From assembly GCA_021234155.1 (NCBI GenBank), contig JAJEKV010000926.1, positions 1 to 64,000 on the forward strand: a stretch of 64,000 nucleotides of DNA, written 5' to 3'. Every line of letters starts with the position of its first letter. The first letter of the stretch is position 1. A model generated the notes under the pieces. The model saw only the letters and a list, made by a program, of their open reading frames with translations, had not been told where the DNA came from and made no database searches. Both the position numbers and the translations under genes were made by a program. This document shows positions 49,600-60,489 of this stretch, one piece after another. This stretch comes from Isoetes taiwanensis (lineage: Eukaryota > Streptophyta > Lycopodiopsida > Isoetales > Isoetaceae).

Positions 49600-50693
49600 G
49601 CTTATTTGGAAGTGCACAGTCTCTCCTCAGTGCTCTTCTCTCGGTCTCCTTCTGTGGCTTTAACTATGCATTTGGCTTCTTGGGGGCAGGCTTCTACGGT
49701 GGCGGCCTTAAGGTGCACTTTGTTGGACGTCCACCCTCGTAATCCTGACCATTTCTCACAGTAGTAGGAGTTGTAAGCCTCCACTTCTTCGTAAGCATTG
49801 TGTTCCTCTCATCTTCCTCTCGTAAGATCTTGATGGGGTGCATCACTTACAGATTCAGGCGGTAAATCAAAACTGTTTCTTCTGTCCCAAGCGAGGATGG
49901 TGGGGCTTCTGGCGCTACTTTCGGGTTGCTTAAGTGCACATGCTCTCTCCTCACAGGCGTTTAGAGCTTCCACGCCGGTATTGGGGTTGAAGTCTTCATC
50001 TTCAGAGTCGTCGGAGGCGGCTGCTGGTCATTTGTTGGGGTTGGGGGTCTTTGTTAGTGGAACCTTCTTGAGTTTTTCTTTGGCGCCTCCACGAACTTTC
50101 CTTTCTTCATCTTCAGTTCCTCGGCCTCTTTGGCCTCTTGCTCCTCCCTCTTCCTCTTCTTCTCTGCCCTCTTCTTCTCTCGGCGGCGTTCTTTTGCTTC
50201 GTGCTTCTTGATCCACTTGCGAGGTCTTGTTCTTCGCTTGGCTCGAGTTTCGAAACCCCCTGCTCTTCTTGCTCCTCGCCTCCTTCTCTCGAATCCGGGC
50301 TTCAAGCTCTTCCTCCATGGTAGCTCGGGGGGTCGGTGCCTCGTTCTTCGAGCCTTGGTTCTCCTCTCGCTCTGCTTCTTTTCTTCTTCTTGAATACCCG
50401 GTACACATACGAGTGCACCTCGTCGTCCTGTGCTCCCTCCTTCTAGGATCCTTCACTTTGGTGCTCGTCGGAGGCGGCTCCCTCGCTTCGATGAAGACTG
50501 GCCATGCACTGCTAAGAAGGCGCTCCTGAAGCATCCTTTGTATCAGGCTAGGATCATAGGTCTTGGGCGATTCACCAGGTCGAGGAACTCGGCGGTTTGT
50601 TTCGTCTGGCCATATTTGTATTTCGTCAATCCGATGTCGGGCCAAAGATCGCCTTAGGGAGCGGGAGTGATTCTCTAAGGAGGAAACATACAA
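49600..50693 (-). pseudogene. Unidentified frame A: charged coiled-coil-like protein in the gypsy 5' region
   Basis: An open frame of 221 codons runs 50693-50028 on the minus strand and is the longest in the window. It reads ENHSRSLRRSLARHR near its start and becomes an extreme Glu/Lys/Arg stretch from about residue 85. An overlapping frame gives KWIKKHEAKERRREKKRAEK and AEELKMKKGKFVEAP at 50054-50305, which looks more natural, so the true product may switch frames at an indel. Further pieces continue to about 49600 (EEVEAYNSYYCEKWSG). It starts shortly after a TATA box at 50706-50720. The composition suggests a long charged helix. I recognise no family. Confidence 0.42.
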
Positions 50694-50705
50694 ATGGGGG
50701 TCTAC

Positions 50706-50720
50706 ATCTATTTATAGCTT
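50706..50720 (-). promoter_or_regulatory. TATA box A within the gypsy 5' region
   Basis: Minus strand AAGCTATAAATAGATG, less than 30 bases upstream of the first ATG of frame A (50693), so the used start may be a later codon. Confidence 0.5.
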
Positions 50721-50997
50721 GGGTAATTTTAGGTCAAAATTCAAGTTGCTCATTTTAATGTGCCGGGCACCTATTGTCTTAAACATACACTTATTTGAGT
50801 TTTCTAATCTTTGGTCTCTGCGTTGTGTCAAAACTAGAGTTTTTTTTTTTTAGTCTGGGCATGACGATGTGAGACATTGTACATTTTTGACTAATTTATG
50901 TGATTGTAACATGCCTCTAGCTAAATCTTACCCTTAGAACTCGATCTACCGTATTTACTTTTCCAAATTCAAAGTTTTTAAGGTGTTTTTGGCTCAA

Positions 50998-51056
50998 TGT
51001 CACACGTTCTTGACTCAAAAATGGGTTCATTTTTGCCCTCGCACGACGGTGAGACC
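50998..51056. repeat. Nested-palindrome motif, copy 3
   Basis: GTCACACGTTCTTGACTCAAAA, core ATGGGTTCATTTTTG and right arm CGGTGAGACC match copies 1 and 2 in the same orientation. It is about 280 bases upstream of TATA box A. A more degraded fourth copy may lie at 50861-50900. Confidence 0.72.
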
Positions 51057-51246
51057 TTCTGTTTTAGAAGGGTTTGGCTCACTAATTTTAATCTTTTTAT
51101 GTTCTAGTTCACTTATGTTATTAGCTTAGCATAAAAAGTATAAAAATGAGAAAAATTTTCCCATTTTTCGAGGTTTGAGGATCCTATCAAGTTAGTACTA
51201 GTGGGGAGCATGGTGGGTGCTTTTGCTCTTGGTCTCCAAGAACATT

Positions 51247-51257
51247 GCTCGATACCA
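51247..51257 (-). promoter_or_regulatory. Primer binding site of the gypsy element
   Basis: Minus strand TGGTATCGAGC, the initiator-Met tRNA complement TGGTATCAGAGC with one base missing, two to three bases inside the 5' LTR. Confidence 0.82.
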
Positions 51258-51258
51258 C

Positions 51259-52825
51259 TCTGGCCCCCTACGCATATATTGCACTCACGAAGTAGCCAAA
51301 CGAGGAGTTCATCCTATACCAGCTCCCACACACAATGCAAGGGCCCTCCGTATCACTTTGCAATCTTGATGAGTTCCGGTGGGAAGAATGAAGGGGTCAT
51401 TTACCCTATCTCCTCGAGTTCGACTTAGCTGCGGGCGTAAACATACATGTCAGTATACAACATCAATATCACATACCACCTCGAGGGTGGCTCCTCCCAC
51501 TGTCTGCATAGACAATGATCAAGACATCACATGGGAAATCCTACCCAAGGCTCTGCACTGTGATTCCACGGCTTGGGTCTCGAGTTCATTGCGGACAGAA
51601 TTCCTTGGCAATGGTTGGATGGCATAAGAACATGGCTTAGGGTGGGTCCCTCCATCCGCCTCTGTGCACACACTTTGCGGTAGGGGGCGAAAGTGTTGGA
51701 CCAGAGTTGTAGCCACGGGATGCATAGCCAAAGGGGCTATTCCCGGGTTGCATCTCCCGATTCCGGCGAAGCGGTGGGGACCTCTCCTCGAGGCAGATCT
51801 ACATGTCGCTCAAGGTGACTAGAGGCCTAACGCTCTTATTCGACTTGAAACCCAATGGAGAGTGACGCATCACTCCCACGGGTCGGCCCATGCCTTGCCC
51901 ACACTGTTGTGGCAAGCCATTAGACCTAGCCCGATGATCCCCGGTGAGGGCTTATACACCGGAGGGATCGCTCAAGAGTGAACCACGAACCTCCTTATAA
52001 GCCGCCTAGCCTTCACCCACAACTGTGTGTGGCTCTTGTGCCACAGGCCGAGATCCTACGGTGTGCTAGAGGCTAACTAGAGTATCAACTACGCTTGAGG
52101 TCTCTACCCCCCTTCCCAATACAATGAGTTCACAGAGATACATCATCCATATACATCACGGAAGAACTAAAGAACTAGATCTAATCTATATCATAGAGTT
52201 AGGTTCTTTAGTTAGAGTCCCGTATCCGAGAATCTAAATGGTTGCTATGGGCAATTTAATAGGCTAAACCTAATCGATACAATGACTAGAAGACGGTTTA
52301 GGCTATTAAACTGACTAAATACCTGATCCTTGGCTCGCTCCTCCCGCCTCCCGAACTCACCCATCCCACTGGAATCGCTAGAAGATGATGCTAGAAAGGG
52401 AAACTAATGAGTCAAATCGCTCGCATGTGAGTCCGGGAAGCTTTTGACTCCTGGAGCAAGCAAAGGGAGCTCTAAAACCCTATGGACGAAAATGGCAAGT
52501 TGGTTTCTTTAACCTAAATAGACAAGGGTTAGGGCTAGGGTTTAATTATCCCATTAAGCATGTGGGATAATTGAGTGTGGGCCCACTTGCCTTTAAATGA
52601 CTAGGTGGCATAAAGGTGTCCATATGGGAAAAAAATGAATTTTAGATAAATGTGCACCTTGGTAAATGTGCACATTAATAAATGCACTCATTTTGCAAGA
52701 TTTGCCCCCTAGGGCTACGCTCCTTTGGCTACACTGCCGACGCACATGTCGATCGGGTGGCGTGTCTTGTGATTTGGGAGGTCAAAGATACGCCCTGGGG
52801 CGTGATCTTTCGTGCAAACGTCGCA
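51259..52825 (-). repeat. 5' LTR of the gypsy element
   Basis: About 1567 bp; the plus-strand right end is ACGTCGCA. The left end is slightly eroded (CTGGCCCCC where the partner has CTGTGATGTCCCC). Confidence 0.87.
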
Positions 52826-53406
52826 AAAACCATGTATGGGCTTATGCCATTTCAAGGTTAAACAGCGATAAACCTTTAGATCCGTAGCATAGCAAGTTCA
52901 TAAACTGATTGAAGTCGCGCTTTGCATTGCTTGAACAACTCCACGATTCTGTGTTTTACGAAGAAGCTATTTTTATCCGTTTTTCTTGACGGGCCCACAT
53001 CTCCATGACTCCTTATCTTTCTTTCCAGGAATTTTTCGTAGGGTACTTCTAGGCATGTCTACAATCAAGACTTGGAGCAGAAAAATCGAAAGAGCCACAG
53101 ATAGGTTTGACAGATAGTAGATATTAGCCTTCTAAAAGCCTTACCCGATGCCGCTCTTAGCGCCATTATAAAAAGGGAAATGTGTTTTCCTAAGCACCAT
53201 AATTTTAAAGCCGCCCATCAATACAGGAGGCTCCCATTCATGGCTTTAGCATAAATTCAAGCTCATCGAGAAGACCTAAAGCTGCAATCCACCATTAAGG
53301 AGCATTTTACCTAAGAATAATATAAATCTTAAAGTGTGTCATACATAATGTCAATTTTCCAAAAAAGAGAAATGGGACACGATATTTTTGTTCAAAAGAT
53401 CACAAA
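52826..53406. other. Flanking sequence right of the gypsy element
   Basis: Starts with the AAAAC target duplication (52826-52830). No gene visible. Confidence 0.5.
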
Positions 53407-53945
53407 TTCCTCAATCCATGTCATCGATCCGTCTACGTGGCCTAGAGTCGTGTCTGTTAGTTCATGTCTGTGCCTCTTGGAGGCTTATATCTGTGCTACG
53501 GCTGAGGCTTTTTCAGCTCAATATATTCATATCCGCTTTTTTAACTCAGACATCTACGATTTTCTCAGAGACAAAGCCATGAGCAATCTCCATGCTATAG
53601 CATTGTATGAGAGTAGATAGCATTACATGTCAACTTATAAAATGTTTGAACTTTCTAAACGCATTGTGCCTAAATATTATGTTGGACTTTCATCAATTTG
53701 TTCTTAATGTGTGATGTGAGAATCTAGTAGTGCTTCAAAGTAAAAATCACAAATTTCTTATAAACCCACTTTAAACTGCATGAGGCCCATCATGAAAAAT
53801 GTGTCCCCTCTTTAATGAAATGTGACTTTGGGCATATTTTCTCAATGCCTAATTTGACCCAGTAATTCATAAATTTATAGCTGGGATCTGTTTATGGCCT
53901 TCAAATATATTTCCAAGAGTTTGTTGTGTTGCACATTTGCAGATT
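53407..53945 (+). repeat. Dispersed ~560-bp repeat, copy 2
   Basis: A partner of 35742-36312. It lacks the coding fragment that precedes copy 1, so only the terminal part of the element is present (or a solo terminal repeat). Confidence 0.8.
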
Positions 53946-54062
53946 TTTTTTTCTTTGATATTCAAACAAAAAAAAATACTTGTATACGTTATACTTCTAG
54001 CCCATGCAGTAGACAATATGCTACGTGTTACTATAAGATTCCCCTTTCTTCTTACCCAAAAC

Positions 54063-54330
54063 GAAATGCTTATGGCAATAGTCTAGTGGTTAGGCTATTG
54101 GTTCTGGTATGCCCCTGCCCACTCAAATAACATTGCCTATTATTGGGTGGCATAAATGAACAGTGAAATGCTTATCGCAGATGGTATTAATGGTTGGGCT
54201 ATTGGATACGTGGTCCAAGCTCAAATCCACTTGGCTATGATTAGGTGGCATGAATAATTGTGTTCCAGCCTGAGTGGTCCGACCTACTGGATATGAGGTT
54301 TAAATTCCACCAGCTATCGTTGCATGACAC
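54063..54330 (+). repeat. Tandem tRNA-like modules (SINE-like)
   Basis: Units at 54063-54160, 54163-54258 and a shorter one at 54262-54330. The first two share GAAATGCTTAT, GGTTAGGCTATTGG (or GGTTGGGCTATTGG) and GGTGGCAT. Unit 1 has TAGTCTAGTGG, a good pol III A-box of the tRNA-Glu type. Units 2 and 3 end in degenerate B-boxes (GCTCAAATCC, GGTTTAAATTCC). None folds into a full tRNA. Confidence 0.6.
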
Positions 54331-56878
54331 GATTAAAAAAATACATACAATGGAAATCTAATAGTCGTTATAATCAACATCTTTCTATCATGTGGGCATT
54401 GGAACAATAGGTGAAAAATGCATGTTCAAGTCCTGCATATTCCAACACATAACTAGGTGAAAATGCAGGTTCAAGTCCCTATATTCCAAACATATAAATG
54501 AGATGATGAAGAGAAATATTCCACGGCAACCAAGGCCACCGCGATAAGTTTCTTCTAACAACAATCATATAACCTTCATATAACAATCCTTAAGCTTTTC
54601 CTATCAAAATGGCTGATCGTGGGTCATTATTCGTATCTAAAGGCCTTAAAAGACAATAATGTATAAGGAAAATCTCCCAAAAATAATGCGGAAGATAATC
54701 CGTGAGGGGCGGGCGCCAGCGGGGGGGCATGAGTGCATCCGCCTTCTTGAAAGCAACGTCGCCCGGCCCGGATTATCGCTAGAATGTTGAGACCCCACCG
54801 TCTTGTCTCTACGCCGGTGGGACTCGTACATTCACGTGGCCTCGCGTGGCGACCCATCACCTAGCTTTATAATGTTCTTTTTTTTTTTTTTTTTTCATGA
54901 GCTCCTCCAGCTCTGGCGAGATGTAGTAAACGCGTCTTATTGGAGCTTGATGATGGCGCTTGGCATGTAATTATTAGCGGTTGGCGCGCCCGATAGAAAA
55001 TTGTGCTAGAGTGTTATTAGCCACAGCAAATAGTGGCGATGGTGATTATTTTGGTGTTTTAATACGAGACATTTCTTACTTTCTTCTTGATGATGCTTGC
55101 ATGGTCAAGGGACTTGTTTCTTAGCATCTTGGCGACCTTTGTAGCAAAAACTTATTGGCGATCTTTCTTGTGAGACTTTGTTTGGCCGTTTTTTGTTTTG
55201 GGCGATTCTTACTTGTGTTTGATCTTAAGGGATGTCGGCGATCTTAACGAGTTTCGATCCAATTTAGATTTTTGGCCTACTTGTGATGATTTTATCCTAG
55301 GTTGCCAGTTTATCCGATTAGCTGAGTTTATACAATCTTTGGTGATCTTTTGCTCCATCTTTGGTGATATTTGTTGATCTTTATCTGATCTTAGCTGCTT
55401 ATTTCTATTGTCGAATTCAGAGTATGAATTTTGTATAGTTTATTTCAAGATGGATTTAGCAGTGATATTATGTGAAGTTTGGGATAAGAATCAACACGTT
55501 CTACTTCTCGGGCAAATAATGTTTTGATGTTTGTCGCATTTTATCCTTTTTGGTAGTCTGTTTGATCTTTTGTGGCGGTATGTCTGCTTTTGATAAAAAC
55601 TATGACCGTGAAAAACACCTTATCGAATTGCACATTTTGCACCAGGCTCAGGCTTGATCGAACCACTGATATGTGCATGTATTTGCACATTTTGGTGTAT
55701 CCATTGTTTATACGTGATAATTCAATGGTTTGACAATGGTTAAAACTTAAAAAAAAATAAGAAAGGTTGCACTTAGAAACACCATTTAGTACATCTATTC
55801 GAATATGCCACAGAATCATAGCCAAAACCTTATTAAAAAGCGTACAAAAACATAAAAGTGACCCCTTGTTATTATGCTAGATATTCAGGTATTTGGTGAA
55901 ACAAATCAAGGGCATCCTTGAACTGTCCGTGCTGAACATTTATAGCAACCATAATATCCCACTAGTAATGGTGCCCGATTCTTTCACATCACGTTGACAT
56001 ATAAATTTTTGGGCCGCAATGAAGCAAACACTTTAAAAGAAACCTCGATACTTCATGATATTAAATAGTGCCGAGCTTAGATTGGAAACATAGCTCCCAA
56101 TGTAAGCATGTAAGTATGCTCGCTCTATAATTCTTATTTCAGAGTTGAAACAATATTCACACATTGGTTTTAAGGAAGATTGAAACCAAAGATGGGTGGT
56201 GTCGATTCACTATATTAGTTATGCATTGACATAATGAGGAAATGCTCATGGTTTGAAACCGCCCGCAATAAATTTCTTGTTAACTTTAATTATGCTTAGA
56301 GTTTTTTTCTTTGTCAATTGTCAATGATTATAATTGCTATCAATCGATCTGTATGCCTAGATCATACACTTAGATAGAAAAAGAACTATCACTTTTATTA
56401 TGCTTATATAGTGTAATTGCACATTGTGGTGGCTTGAAAAACGTTCAACGTTGGTATTTTATGTTTGTCCGGGTTCATCTGACACCATTTTCCTTTCCGG
56501 TAAAAGCAAGTGATGTGCACCTCCATTTGTCTAACAACATAAGAACCTCACTCGAATCATTTTTTTTTTTTATGAAACCTACAAGATGATTTTCCTTTTT
56601 TGCATTATGACCAAAACTTGTCTTTATATCTATTCGATCGTCGATGAATGGGTGGAAGCATAAAATGATGTGTTTTCCTGTGTATACTGCGCTAATAAAA
56701 TGGGATATTTGAAGTTTGAGCAAAGAAGCATAATTGAGCATGTGATGCGAGTCCCGGCCTTAGCTTTTTTTGCGGTCGTTTATCGTTACTATTTCGCTAA
56801 AAGTCATGATGGACATCTTCTTGCCCTTTGTCGAAGCTGGAACAATATGGAGCTCCATCTCGTAGCTAAACCTACATA
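54331..56878. other. Non-coding stretch
   Basis: Two AGGTGAAAA/TTCAAGTCC units at about 54410-54490 continue the tRNA-like theme. A run of T lies at about 54876-54895. The 54650-54960 stretch is GC-rich. Nothing codes recognisably. Confidence 0.4.
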
Positions 56879-56973
56879 GCATGGACAATAAAAAACGCAT
56901 CAATTTGGAGCATGGACAATAAAAAACGCATCAATTTGGAGCATGGACAATAAAAAAAATGCATCAATTTGGA
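56879..56973. repeat. 31-bp minisatellite, three units
   Basis: Two identical copies of a 31-bp unit beginning GCATGGACAATAAAAAACGC (56879-56909, 56910-56940) and one 33-bp variant (56941-56973). Confidence 0.93.
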
Positions 56974-56975
56974 GG

Positions 56976-58110
56976 TTACGCAAAAGAGGCTATCTGTTCT
57001 ATCAAGCATTTTGTAGTTAAAAACATAAACAGGTCAAGCAAAGGAGCGACATTGTTAGAAAGCGGACCAACATGGTAGTTGGGTTCATCAATGGAGGATA
57101 TTGCAAATGAATCATCCATAGATTCAACACCATCCATAGATTCAACACGAGGTGAGTAGTTCCAATTGAAAACTAAAATGTCTCGGCATTTGAGTGTGAA
57201 GATAATCTTCATAGCAGCTTTTGTACATTACACTTCAAGTTTTTTCATCCCCGCAACTATAGTCTTGTGGTCAGGCGCACTATATCATTTCTGCAGATGG
57301 GCTAGAACATGTGATATCAAATCCACGCACCATGATGTGGTCATATTCTGGATCATAATTGGCTTAAATATATTGTTGAATGAGGTAAACTGAGTATTTT
57401 TGGCACATGTCATTCTATCATCTCCAAAAAATGATTATCCAAGAATGCAGTAAGAAACGCTCAACAAACCTAGAAAACCATACCTTGTTTTTCAAAGAAA
57501 TATGAGATCCTCAATCGCCACGGCTGGAATGGAAGCGCAAAAACAGCGGGCAATTTATGCACCCGGCCTAAACCATGAAGCTTTTGTTGTCCTAAGTTTT
57601 ATGTTTTCTTGATCTTCTTGTGCGTGGGCGTGGCATGATCCTTTTGCCTGCTAAGCAAATCTCTCCGATTGATAAATTGGAATAGAGTCAACCTAAAACA
57701 TGAAACAATATCAAATTTTTAACACTTTCAATGAAATGAAGCGAACGGAGCTTAAAACAAAGAACCCATATGGATCAAGCGAAAAAGCGATAAAACTTTG
57801 AACATTTTGGAGAATACTTACATGTTCGTTCGCTGGGACGTTTTCGATGAGACAATGACTATTGGGATCTCCTTGAATGCAGAGGTTTCCTGAATTTTTC
57901 GCAATGCATAACATGTAAAAATTACGAATAAGTTACGTGTGTTTAGATTCAAAGCGCCAAATCTCTGATGATGTTTAAAGAAAACACACCTTGAGCTTTC
58001 TTTAAAAGATCGTCGGGCATGCCATAATCATGATAATCAGATTGACATCCAATCCTTTTAAAGAGCCTCAAATTTCAGAATTTGCTTGTGCTAGAAAAGG
58101 GAGGGATTTA
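56976..58110 (-). CDS. Candidate minus-strand spliced gene, unidentified
   Basis: Exon-like segments with splice signals read in order on the minus strand. One near 58010-58060 (SDYHDYGMPDDLLKKAQ) ends at a GT. The next (57817-57881) follows TTCAG, joins in phase as GNLCIQGDPNSHCLIENV and ends PANEH with donor GTAAGT. A further one near 57490-57590 ends EKQ with donor GTATGG. A later one is 57030-57190 (FTLKCRDILVFNWNYSP, then a duplicated VESMDG/VESMDD). The gene could extend in both directions. I do not recognise the family. The in-phase join of the first two segments and the strong donors are the main support; the rest is tentative. Confidence 0.4.
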
Positions 58111-59010
58111 AGAAACAGAGTCTTACATTAGCAATAGACGGATTGCTTAAACCCAAGAATTCTAGAGTCCTACAACTCGCCATGCGCCTCTACAGTTATG
58201 GTAAGACAGAGCAATTCGTTTTTGTAGTGGCAAGGCAAAACAATTTGGTCTAAGTAAGGCCCTGACTGGAATACATTAGCAGCGTAGATCCGAAATGCAT
58301 CCCGAGATAAATACAAAGAAAATTGTAGTATATCTTTGGCGTGGTAGCAAAGGGGCTGTCAAGATAGTAGAAGTCTTCGGATGTTCAAATGGAGCTGAAC
58401 TTAATGTACCAAAATGTTGCCGTGAGAACTCCTACCACCGCTAGAATCGTAGCCTTAACCACGAGCTTTTGTGGTTTCGAAAGAAATACGGAGATGGAAT
58501 AGAAGCGAATCGAAAGAGCTTCATTAGGAAGCTTGGCGGAGGAAAGCACGAAGAAAGAAATGGAGGAAAAATATCGTCCGGATTTTAAGCATATAAACCT
58601 TTTCGACATCCCCTGGATACTCTTAGAAATTGGTAGAACCGAACACCGCACCATCGGGTTCAAAATTTATTGGCTCAAGAACGGGGAGAAAGCAGCGCTG
58701 AACCGGCCAAAATTTGAAGGTGCAACTGAAGCTGAGCGGGAGCTTGAAGGTATATGGAAAGGGGGAAAGCTATAAATCATTCCCACGGCCTCCCTGAAAA
58801 AAGGAGAACTCTGGAAAAAAAAGCCAAAAAGAACTACGGGCAAAAAAAAAGCCAAAAAGAACTACAGGCTATCTCGGGCATTCACCGCTAGGTCAAATCT
58901 CAACCACCCAATTTGGGGCTCGATGCACTACTTACGCCAAAACATTATAATATAAGATATGCAATATCTAAATTTTGAAATTCTCTTAAAAAAACTCTAT
59001 GCATGCTCTA
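58111..59010. other. Stretch with overlapping frames on both strands
   Basis: A plus-strand frame at 58533-58775 (80 codons, Lys/Glu-rich, with INLFDIPWILLEIGRTEH) and a minus-strand frame at 58385-58663 overlap. Neither resembles a known protein and at most one is real. AGCCAAAAAGAACTAC is repeated at about 58822-58866. Confidence 0.35.
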
Positions 59011-59450
59011 TGTTAGCTTAATATAGCTTTGAATTAATGACCAAGACTATTGTTTTGCCTATACAATAGTTTAAGAAAATCAAATGCAATATGGGCCATC
59101 AAATCGCATTTTCATATAAGCAATAAACTCAACATAACTTCCAACATACAGGTCACGACCAAGACTTGCATTCACCCGGATCTGCGTTAAGCTTGCTGCG
59201 ATTGGTTCCACTGCTCCTACATTGGATTTTCAGCGATCTTATCTCGGATGCCTCTCTATTGTTGGCTATCGATTAGAAAGTAGAACGGGTTTCCATATTC
59301 ATATTTTCCGCTTTGCCGATCAAGTGGCCGCCCTATATTTTTAAATCTATATCATAAGGATAAAGGTGATAACAATTAAATGACCCTAACCTTAACCATT
59401 AACCAATACCTCACTTCTTAAGTATGAATATGTACATTACATTTTCAACA
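59011..59450 (-). repeat. 3' LTR of the copia element
   Basis: 440 bp. On the minus strand it starts TGTTGAAAATGTAATG right after the purine tract AAGGAGGAG (59451-59459) and ends GCTAACA. Confidence 0.88.
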
Positions 59451-59459
59451 CTCCTCCTT
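59451..59459 (-). promoter_or_regulatory. Polypurine tract of the copia element
   Basis: Minus strand AAGGAGGAG abutting TGTTGAAAATG, the classical copia arrangement. Confidence 0.85.
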
Positions 59460-60005
59460 AATGTCATATTCATACGTGCTTTCATTTCGGGCGTGCCTCC
59501 TTGACTCCAAATTACGTAATCCCATCATCAGAAGAAATCTATAGAAATTTTATCGTGAAATAGGTTTAGTTAACACATACGCAACTTTGCATTCAGTAGG
59601 AATATACTCAACCGAGACATATCCTTTTCTACCATACTTCTAATGAAATGCATGTTCATCTCAATATGTTTGGTGCGCTCATGTAGCACAGGATTTTTGC
59701 AAATGGCAATCTGACTCATACTATCATGTTCAGTGAGCGATTCGCGGTCTTTTGTATTATGCCAAGTTCATTGCCAAGCGTCTACTCCATACAATTTCTT
59801 TTTGCGCAAAGTGTTGTGGCATAGTATTTTAATTCCGCAATGACATAGCAATACTAGGCTTTTTTACTCCTCCACTAAATTGCACCTCCACCTAGCATGA
59901 GCACATAACCTTTGAGGTAGATTTTCTAGAGTCCATATCCTCCCCGGTCGACATCCGAATAACATTTTCAGAGTCAAGTCTTCATTACAATACGTTATTC
60001 CATAT

Positions 60006-60430
60006 TCACAGTTCCTTGAGATACCTTAATATTCTTTTGGCTGCAACCCAATGTTGTCTACCTGGATTGCTGCAGAATCTACTGAGTAATCCCACTGAAT
60101 AAGCAATATCTGGTCTGCAGCAATTGACTAGGTACAACAAGCTTCCTATTAACTCCTGATATGGGACCGTTGCCATTTCTAATTTATCATCATAGGTCTG
60201 TGGACTCATAGATTTGGGACCCGATTTGGTACACGGAAGCATTGGACTGACCAAGCTGGTTTGCAATCTTTCATTCCAAACTTATCTAGCATGCTTTTAA
60301 TACAACATGCGCTATTTGCTGCCATAAGACAATCATCTACGTATAAAGCCACTATACATAGATTACTGCCTTCACAAAACATATATAAATTGCCATCACT
60401 TTCAAGTTTAATAAAATGCTTACTTTTCAA
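60006..60430 (-). pseudogene. Copia reverse transcriptase C-terminal part and RNase H start
   Basis: LYVDDCLMAANS gives the catalytic YVDD (about 60330-60350). After a frame change, [20 protein letters not shown] and [10 protein letters not shown] mark the linker to RNase H. Separated from the upstream reverse transcriptase frame by a break near 60440-60490. Confidence 0.88.
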
Positions 60431-60489
60431 GAATGAATCAATACATTTGTACCATTCTCTTGGGGATCGTTTTAGTCAAATACTCGACT

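Larger units (their letters stand above)
38249..52825 (-). mobile_element. Ty3/gypsy chromovirus, complete but decayed, 14.6 kb
   Basis: Two long direct repeats (38249-39837 and about 51259-52825) bound minus-strand gag-pol remnants. The outer 5 bp, AAAAC, are duplicated at 38244-38248 and 52826-52830. LTR ends read TGTGA(C/T)GT inward. A primer site for initiator Met tRNA and a purine tract sit exactly where expected for the minus orientation. Minus-strand order: LTR, primer site, ~4 kb of extra sequence, gag, protease, reverse transcriptase, RNase H, integrase, chromodomain, purine tract, LTR. A C-terminal chromodomain marks chromoviruses. All frames are broken. At 14.6 kb it is large for the group because of the extra 5' region and a nested 1.96-kb element. 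Confidence 0.88.

Noticed and set aside
50130-50529. Plus-strand Ser/Leu-rich frames opposite the charged frame A
   Set aside because: They are mirror images of the purine-rich repeat on the minus strand and have no independent support.
58385-58775. Opposed 80- and 92-codon frames
   Set aside because: They overlap on both strands and neither resembles a known protein; kept only as a described stretch.
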